Shown here: in pieces, positions 55,999-61,044 of the stretch
Position numbering within the stretch: position 1 is the first letter of the stretch
How the letters are laid out: each line of letters opens with the position of its first letter
Assembly: GCF_900167135.1 (NCBI RefSeq)
Contig: NZ_FUWZ01000002.1
Coordinates: 1,266,651-1,330,650, forward strand
Reading direction: 5' to 3'
Length of the DNA: 64,000 nucleotides
DNA from: Chitinophaga eiseniae
GTDB lineage: Bacteria > Bacteroidota > Bacteroidia > Chitinophagales > Chitinophagaceae
Position numbers and translations under genes: made by a program
The notes under the pieces: generated by a model
What the model saw: the letters and a program-made list of their open reading frames with translations, nothing else
Database searches by the model: none
Told to the model about the DNA's origin: nothing

Positions 55999-56940
55999 AT
56001 GAACATTAAACTCTCCATTGGCACTTGTTGCATGACCCTTTTAATAACCATGTTACTTTTTTCCTGTAAGAAAAACAGTGGTGGTAATGACGTAACACCA
56101 CCACCAGCAGCAGCAGAAAAGGTAGCTGTTAAATTTGGCGTGAGTGATTTCACCCGGGAAATAACAGACTTCGGCAGGTCCATGAATACGAATACAAGGG
56201 CGGGATCTCTGAAAGATTATATTTCTTTCTTTTATTACATGGCATATGATAATACGGGAAAGCTCGCCAGCTCTAAAATACAAACCCAGGATTCTTTGAT
56301 ATTTGGCAGCATCAGTGACTCTTTAAGACCGGGCTCATATACAATAGTGATGATCGGGGCCAAAAACCGGCCTTATATAGATGGCGGAGGAGTTGCCACC
56401 CCTACTGATCCCTCGTTACCACTAGACAGAGCATATATCTCCTTTATGCCTGGTGATATTGTAAAAGGCAATGAAGTTTTCCTGAAAAAATTTTCCATTA
56501 ATATCAATGGCGACAGCATTGTTCCCAATGTATCCTTAACAAGAATTGTCGGTAAAATTGAGCTGACCATCCAGGATTCTACCTCTTTTCACCATACAAC
56601 CGCAAATTTATCCATGGACTCTCAGGCCTACTACATAGGTTCCGGTACTATCGCCGATCCATATGTCACTGTCGGAGGAGATCCTTATGTCACTAGTCTT
56701 AGCGTTGGAAGCCTGGAAGCTTTCGTACTCAATAACAAAAACCCATTTGATATCAGAATCAAAGGCTATAACGCAAGTAATCAGCTATTAGCATCCAAAA
56801 CAATTACCAATGTGCAAATTCAATGGAATAAAAAACTGATTCTGAAAGGAAAACTGTTCTCCCCAGATATTGATCCCAATTTTTCAATAGACGCTTCATT
56901 AAATGACTGGAGCGCAGATAGTACAATTATCAACTTCTGA
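55999..56940 (+). CDS. Fimbrial-anchor-like (FimB/Mfa2-type) lipoprotein, copy 2
   Basis: This 313-aa lipoprotein is a tandem paralogue of the preceding gene. It shares the lipobox (LLFSC, C23), the LKDYISFFYYMAYDN block, the TRIVGKIELTIQDSTSFH centre, ETF/EAFVLNNK and the ending STIINF. The two differ mainly in loops, which is what diversifying surface proteins do. It is AT-rich like copy 1, and ends at an intrinsic terminator, so the pair is one transcript. Confidence 0.62.
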   Translation: MNIKLSIGTCCMTLLITMLLFSCKKNSGGNDVTPPPAAAEKVAVKFGVSDFTREITDFGRSMNTNTRAGSLKDYISFFYYMAYDNTGKLASSKIQTQDSLIFGSISDSLRPGSYTIVMIGAKNRPYIDGGGVATPTDPSLPLDRAYISFMPGDIVKGNEVFLKKFSININGDSIVPNVSLTRIVGKIELTIQDSTSFHHTTANLSMDSQAYYIGSGTIADPYVTVGGDPYVTSLSVGSLEAFVLNNKNPFDIRIKGYNASNQLLASKTITNVQIQWNKKLILKGKLFSPDIDPNFSIDASLNDWSADSTIINF

Positions 56941-56976
56941 TGAATCAAAAGTAATCTGAAAAAATACCACCTACTT

Positions 56977-57012
56977 AAAGGCTTTCCGTCCCCAACAGCG
57001 GAAAGCCTTTTT
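56977..57012 (+). terminator. Terminator of the tandem lipoprotein pair
   Basis: AAAGGCTTTCCG (56977-56988) pairs perfectly with CGGAAAGCCTTT (56999-57010) around a 10-nt loop, with a following T run. Confidence 0.85.
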
Positions 57013-57117
57013 ACAATAGGCATTCCCGAATTACCAGGCAAAAATGCCTTATCGCTTTTCGGTGCCCTCCTAATGTATCAATTCCTAAAATTATGTATCA
57101 AAAACATGTATCAAATG

Positions 57118-57154
57118 AAAAAAGGCTCCCAACGCATCCGCGCTGAAAGCCTTT
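57118..57154 (-). terminator. Terminator of the tRNA gene
   Basis: On the minus strand AAAGGCT (from 57154) pairs with AGCCTTT (ending 57121), and an inner CAGCGC-GGAT-GCGTTG stem lies between them. A T-run follows. It is 10 bases after the tRNA 3' end. Confidence 0.75.
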
Positions 57155-57163
57155 AGTGTAGTG

Positions 57164-57237
57164 TGCTCCCACCAGGGCATGATCCTGGGACCCCCTGATT
57201 ATGAGTCAGGTGCTCTAACCAACTGAGCTATAGGAGC
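57164..57237 (-). tRNA. tRNA with CAT anticodon, probably elongator tRNA-Met
   Basis: The 74-nt gene folds as a full cloverleaf: acceptor stem of seven pairs from GCTCCTA, D-arm TAGCTCAGTTGGTTAGAGC, anticodon stem CCTGA/TCAGG with loop CTCATAA (anticodon CAT), five-base variable loop, T-arm CCAGG/CCTGG, discriminator A. CCA is not encoded. The paired first base excludes an initiator tRNA. The D-arm and variable loop resemble E. coli elongator tRNA-Met, though a lysidine-modified tRNA-Ile2 is possible. The T-loop is ATCATGC in place of the usual TTCRANN. Confidence 0.85.
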
Positions 57238-57369
57238 CGTTCCGAAGAACTAAAATCCCCTTTTTCAAGGGACGGCAAAGTTAATTATTTCCCCGAATTA
57301 TCCTAAATTTTTTTTACTTATAGGCACGTATACGCCTATACTGTAAAAAATCTGCTTTCTTTGTATCCC

Positions 57370-57996
57370 ATGAAAAATATCAAAAACATCATCTTCGATC
57401 TGGGAGGGGTGATCCTCAATATAGACCACCAGTTGACCAGTGAGGCTTTTACAGCGCTGGGGGTGCAGCATTTTGAACAGTTATACAACCAGTTCAAAGG
57501 TTCCCGGTTGTTCGACAACCTGGAAACGGGGCATATCACTCCGGAGGGGTTTCTGGCGGAAATGAAAAAGCATGTAGCCGAAGGCGTAACGGACGAACAG
57601 ATCGTCGCGGCCTGGAATGCCATGCTGCTGGATTTTCCCCTGCAACGTTTACAGTTGCTGCAGCAGCTAAGGCAGCATTATAGCATGTACCTGCTGAGTA
57701 ATACCAATGCGCTCCATCTGGAAACGTTTAACAAGATCCTGCAGGAGACGCGGGGCATCCCGTCACTGTCGGTGTTTTTTGACAAAGCGTACTATTCCCA
57801 CCTGATGGGTTACCGGAAACCGGACCGGGAATCTTACCAGATGGTGCTGGACGAGAACGGGCTGAAAGCGGAAGAGACCTTATTTATTGATGATACGTTG
57901 CCCAATATCGAAGGGGCGAAGGTGGTAGGGTTACAAACGCTTCACCTGCAGGCGCCGAAAACGATCCTGGACATTTTCCGGCCGCAGAACAGCTGA
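57370..57996 (+). CDS. HAD-family phosphatase
   Basis: From the ATG at 57370 the protein is 208 aa (a TTG at 57361 would add three residues). All four HAD motifs are visible: FDLGGVILNID, LLSNTNALHLE, MGYRKPDRESYQ, and FIDDTLPNIEGA. This pattern fits the haloacid dehalogenase-like phosphatase group that includes YihX. The substrate is a small phosphorylated metabolite, not identifiable. A bidirectional terminator follows. Confidence 0.92.
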   Translation: MKNIKNIIFDLGGVILNIDHQLTSEAFTALGVQHFEQLYNQFKGSRLFDNLETGHITPEGFLAEMKKHVAEGVTDEQIVAAWNAMLLDFPLQRLQLLQQLRQHYSMYLLSNTNALHLETFNKILQETRGIPSLSVFFDKAYYSHLMGYRKPDRESYQMVLDENGLKAEETLFIDDTLPNIEGAKVVGLQTLHLQAPKTILDIFRPQNS

Positions 57997-58013
57997 TGGG
58001 CATATAAGACAAT

Positions 58014-58041
58014 AAAAAAGGCCGCGGTGCGCGGCCTTTTT
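58014..58041. terminator. Bidirectional terminator
   Basis: AAAAAAGGCCGC and GCGGCCTTTTT form a tight GC-rich stem with A and T runs at both ends, between the converging HAD gene and the small membrane protein gene. Confidence 0.85.
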
Positions 58042-58296
58042 CTATTTTACTTCTTCAAAGTCGATGTAATCGTCTCTTTTGGGCGGCTGCGGACCTGGCC
58101 GCTGGGAGGACTGCTGCTGGGAATTATATCCCTGCTGGGCAGCCTGCTGCTCTTCATACTGTTGACGCATGTGTTGCTGAATGTCGCTCATCTGCTTACG
58201 AACCGCCTTGGTGGACCTGTAAACCGGTATGATAAAATCAAATACCAGCTTGTACAGCAGCCACGCAAAAAACATGTATAGTAAAAATTTCAACAT
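58042..58296 (-). CDS. DUF4834-like small membrane protein
   Basis: This 84-aa protein has one N-terminal membrane helix (LLYMFFAWLLYKLVFDFII), then a coil of charged and glutamine-rich residues (QQHMRQQYEEQQAAQQG) and a C-terminus of proline and acidic residues. It matches the pattern of DUF4834 proteins found in Bacteroidota near phosphatase or housekeeping genes. Role unknown. Confidence 0.75.
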   Translation of the reverse strand: MLKFLLYMFFAWLLYKLVFDFIIPVYRSTKAVRKQMSDIQQHMRQQYEEQQAAQQGYNSQQQSSQRPGPQPPKRDDYIDFEEVK

Positions 58297-58372
58297 AGTG
58301 CGACAAAGGTAGCAGATTATCTTTCCGTTAACCGGATAATCCGCTGATTTTAAGGTTTCTTTAACGTTGCTG

Positions 58373-58723
58373 TTACAGGCCCAGCAGTGCAGCGCAGGAC
58401 AGGGCTTCCTTTTTATTGAATTCCCATGCTAACCTGCGATGGTTCACCGCGTCGATAATGGTGCCGATCATACAGAAGCCGAAAGTCACGAAGTAAAGGA
58501 TGCCCATGGCGATCTGGTTGAGCAGGAAACGCTGAATCCCCGCGGCCCCTACCAGCCCGATCAGGCAGCAGATCAGGATCATCTGGGGATCTTTCCGGCG
58601 GGACTGGTACAATGCCAGAAAGCGTTGCTTGTTTTCAGCACTGTAGCCTTTTGTCAGTTCCTGCAGCCACAGCATTTCTTCCTGTTCGATGCCCGGTAAC
58701 ATGGCATATGAAAAATCAGACAT
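58373..58723 (-). CDS. TM2-domain membrane protein
   Basis: This 116-aa protein has a soluble N-terminal third (EEMLWLQELTKGYSAENKQRF) and a TM2 domain with two helices, ICCLIGLVGAAGIQRFLL and GILYFVTFGFCMIGTIIDAV. The aromatic and glycine pattern is typical of TM2. The DUF2752-like gene lies 9 bases upstream, and the two genes are often adjacent in Bacteroidota. Confidence 0.88.
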   Translation of the reverse strand: MSDFSYAMLPGIEQEEMLWLQELTKGYSAENKQRFLALYQSRRKDPQMILICCLIGLVGAAGIQRFLLNQIAMGILYFVTFGFCMIGTIIDAVNHRRLAWEFNKKEALSCAALLGL

Positions 58724-58732
58724 AATTATTTA

Positions 58733-59026
58733 TTATAATTTAAGTTTAACGAATTGAAGCCGGGCCAGTTGCACGGTCCGGTAAATCAGCACCCCCACCG
58801 CGGCGGGTGCCAGCCAGTGGTGATGTATGGCTTCCAGCCACCGGCCGTGCAGAAAAAAATGGATTCCGTGTCCCAGCCCGCAGCCGGGGCAAAAAGGAAT
58901 ACCGATATTTTTAAACAGGCACAGGGACGGTTGGCCGGCGACCGGGTCCAGAAAAAACAAACCTGTCAGACCTGCCGGCCAAACCAGCAGTTCCGGGTGA
59001 AGTTTCTTCAGGAATGTAAATATCAT
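58733..59026 (-). CDS. DUF2752-family membrane protein
   Basis: This 97-aa protein has two hydrophobic segments around a CPGCGLGHGIHFFLHG loop, the signature of DUF2752. Function is unknown. It pairs with the TM2-domain gene downstream. Confidence 0.85.
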   Translation of the reverse strand: MIFTFLKKLHPELLVWPAGLTGLFFLDPVAGQPSLCLFKNIGIPFCPGCGLGHGIHFFLHGRWLEAIHHHWLAPAAVGVLIYRTVQLARLQFVKLKL

Positions 59027-59093
59027 TAAAAAAAATTAAATATGTTCTGTCGATGGGGCTGTCTGCGGTCTGAATTCACTCCAAGTTAAAGAT

Positions 59094-59126
59094 TTTGTTT
59101 TTCAATCAAAATAATTTGTAGATTTG
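59094..59126 (+). promoter_or_regulatory. Promoter of rimP-nusA-infB
   Basis: TTTG (59094-59097) and TAGATTTG (59119-59126) are 21 bases apart, an exact fit to the Bacteroidota promoter TTTG-N19-21-TAnnTTTG. The transcript would start near 59133. Confidence 0.65.
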
Positions 59127-59148
59127 CATCAGGAAAAATGATTCAAAC

Positions 59149-59183
59149 GAAGGGGACGAGAGAACGTCCCCTTCTCGTTTTTT
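59149..59183 (+). terminator. Terminator-like hairpin in the rimP leader (candidate attenuator)
   Basis: GAAGGGGACG (59149-59158) pairs perfectly with CGTCCCCTTC (59165-59174) around an AGAGAA loop, followed after TCG by TTTTTT. The rimP ATG at 59186 is two bases further on. The neighbouring upstream genes run the other way, so no other transcript needs it. Confidence 0.65.
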
Positions 59184-59185
59184 GT

Positions 59186-59650
59186 ATGGCAAACGAACAA
59201 GTGATAAAAGCTATCCGGGAATTGGCAGAAGGACTGCTGGCAAATAATCCCGACGATTTTTTGGTAGAAATCAGGATAAAACCCACTAATAACATTAAAC
59301 TCTTTATTGATGGGGATAAGGGGATACCAGTGGACAAACTGGTGTCTTTCAACCGCAAACTCTACGCATTGCTGGAAACCAGCGAGATCTTTCCGGACAA
59401 CGATTTCTCCCTGGAAGTTTCTTCCCCCGGGCTCGACGAGCCGCTGAAACTGCACAGACAATACCTGAAAAACATTGGCCGCAAGGTGGAAGTCACCCTC
59501 CTTGACGGCGCAGTGAAAGAAGGTACATTGCTGACGGTAACGGATGACTCCATCACCATCGAGGAAACAATCGGCAAAAAGAAAGAAACCAAACAAACGG
59601 AATTAAAACTAAATGAAATAAAGCACACCAAAGTGTGCATCGTGTTTTAA
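59186..59650 (+). CDS. rimP: Ribosome maturation factor RimP
   Basis: From the ATG at 59186 (MANEQVIKAIRELAEGLL) the protein is 154 aa, the usual RimP size. It assists 30S subunit assembly. Domain 1 holds DFSLEVSSPGLDEPLKL and domain 2 the SH3-like GRKVEVTLLDGAVKEGTL. An in-frame ATG at 59138, just after the predicted transcription start, would add 16 residues spanning a terminator-like hairpin. It might encode a leader or a longer form. nusA follows 16 bases downstream. Confidence 0.93.
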   Translation: MANEQVIKAIRELAEGLLANNPDDFLVEIRIKPTNNIKLFIDGDKGIPVDKLVSFNRKLYALLETSEIFPDNDFSLEVSSPGLDEPLKLHRQYLKNIGRKVEVTLLDGAVKEGTLLTVTDDSITIEETIGKKKETKQTELKLNEIKHTKVCIVF

Positions 59651-59666
59651 AATATAATACATAAAC

Positions 59667-60914
59667 ATGGCTAGTATTAACCTGATTGAGTCATTCACCG
59701 AGTTCAAGGAGGCGGAAAACATTGACCGCCCTACGTTGATGAAGGTATTGGAAGATGTGTTCAAAACACTGCTGCGGAAAAAGTATGGCTCTGATGAGAA
59801 TTTTGACGTGATCGTAAATACAGAGAAAGGTGACCTTGAAATATTACGCCGCCGCACTATCGTGTCTGACGGCGAAGTGGAAGACGAAAATGCACAGATC
59901 GCCTATTCCGACGCCATTAAAGTAGAACCGGACTACCAGATTGGGGAAGATCTCTATGAAGAAGTAGAGATCCTCGACTTCGGCCGCAGGGCTATCCTCG
60001 CCGCCAAACAAACCCTCTCCGCACGTATCGGCGACCTTAAAAAGAACATCCTGGTAAAGAAATACGCCGACAAAGCCGGCGAAATTGTTACCGGGGAAGT
60101 ATACCAGGTTTGGAAAAAAGAAGTTTTATTGCTTGATGATGAAGGGAATGAGTTAATTTTGCCCAAATCTGAGCAGATTCCGACGGATTATTTCAAAAAA
60201 GGAGAAAATGTAAGAGCGGTAGTAAAGAAAGTGGAAATGAAGAACAACGCGCCACTCATCATTCTTTCCCGCACACATCCATCCTTCCTGGCTAAATTGC
60301 TGGAAATTGAAGTACCCGAGATCTTTGACGGCCTGATTGTGATCAAGAAAATCGTCCGCGAACCCGGCGAAAGAGCGAAAGTGGCCGTTGAATCCTACGA
60401 TGACCGTATCGACCCGGTAGGGGCCTGCGTAGGGATGAAAGGTAGCCGCATCCACGGCATCGTGCGCGAGCTCAGAAACGAAAATATCGATATCATCAAC
60501 TATACTACCAACATCCAGCTGTTGATTCAGCGCTCCCTCACACCCGCCCGGATCAGCCGCATGGAAGTAGATAGCGAAAACAAATACGCTTCCGTTTACC
60601 TCAACCCTGACCAGGTATCACTGGCCATCGGTAAAAAAGGCGTTAACATCAAACTCGCCTGCGAACTCACAGGCTTTGAAATTGATGTCTTCCGCGACGA
60701 AGCCCAGGAACAGGCTGAATTTGATATCGATCTGGAAGAATTCTCAGATGAAATCGAAGAATGGATCATTGACGAGCTGAAAAGAATAGGTTGTGACACT
60801 GCCCGCAGCGTATTGGAGCTGACCACTGAAGAACTGGTTCGCCGTTCGGATCTGGAAGAAGAGACAGTGCAGGATGTAAGAAGAATATTACAGGAAGAGT
60901 TTGACAAAGAATAA
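59667..60914 (+). CDS. nusA: Transcription termination/antitermination factor NusA
   Basis: This 415-aa protein has the N-terminal RNA-polymerase-binding domain, an S1 domain (GEIVTGEVYQVWKKEVLLL), two KH domains (GACVGMKGSRIHGIVREL; LAIGKKGVNIKLACELTG), and an acidic C-terminal tail of about 60 residues. It lacks the C-terminal acidic repeats of the longer E. coli protein, as is usual in this phylum. It is in the conserved rimP-nusA-infB order. NusA could act on the leader hairpin before rimP. Confidence 0.97.
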   Translation: MASINLIESFTEFKEAENIDRPTLMKVLEDVFKTLLRKKYGSDENFDVIVNTEKGDLEILRRRTIVSDGEVEDENAQIAYSDAIKVEPDYQIGEDLYEEVEILDFGRRAILAAKQTLSARIGDLKKNILVKKYADKAGEIVTGEVYQVWKKEVLLLDDEGNELILPKSEQIPTDYFKKGENVRAVVKKVEMKNNAPLIILSRTHPSFLAKLLEIEVPEIFDGLIVIKKIVREPGERAKVAVESYDDRIDPVGACVGMKGSRIHGIVRELRNENIDIINYTTNIQLLIQRSLTPARISRMEVDSENKYASVYLNPDQVSLAIGKKGVNIKLACELTGFEIDVFRDEAQEQAEFDIDLEEFSDEIEEWIIDELKRIGCDTARSVLELTTEELVRRSDLEEETVQDVRRILQEEFDKE

Positions 60915-61044
60915 AGCCCAGCCAGAAACCTTCCCAGGTAAAGGGCTTATTAGAAGGGGAATTGATTTTTTCGAGTTATTGTTTAAACGTAAAAAAACAT
61001 CCCGTTTGGAAAAAACGGGAAACAGGGGAGGCCCGAAATACGAT

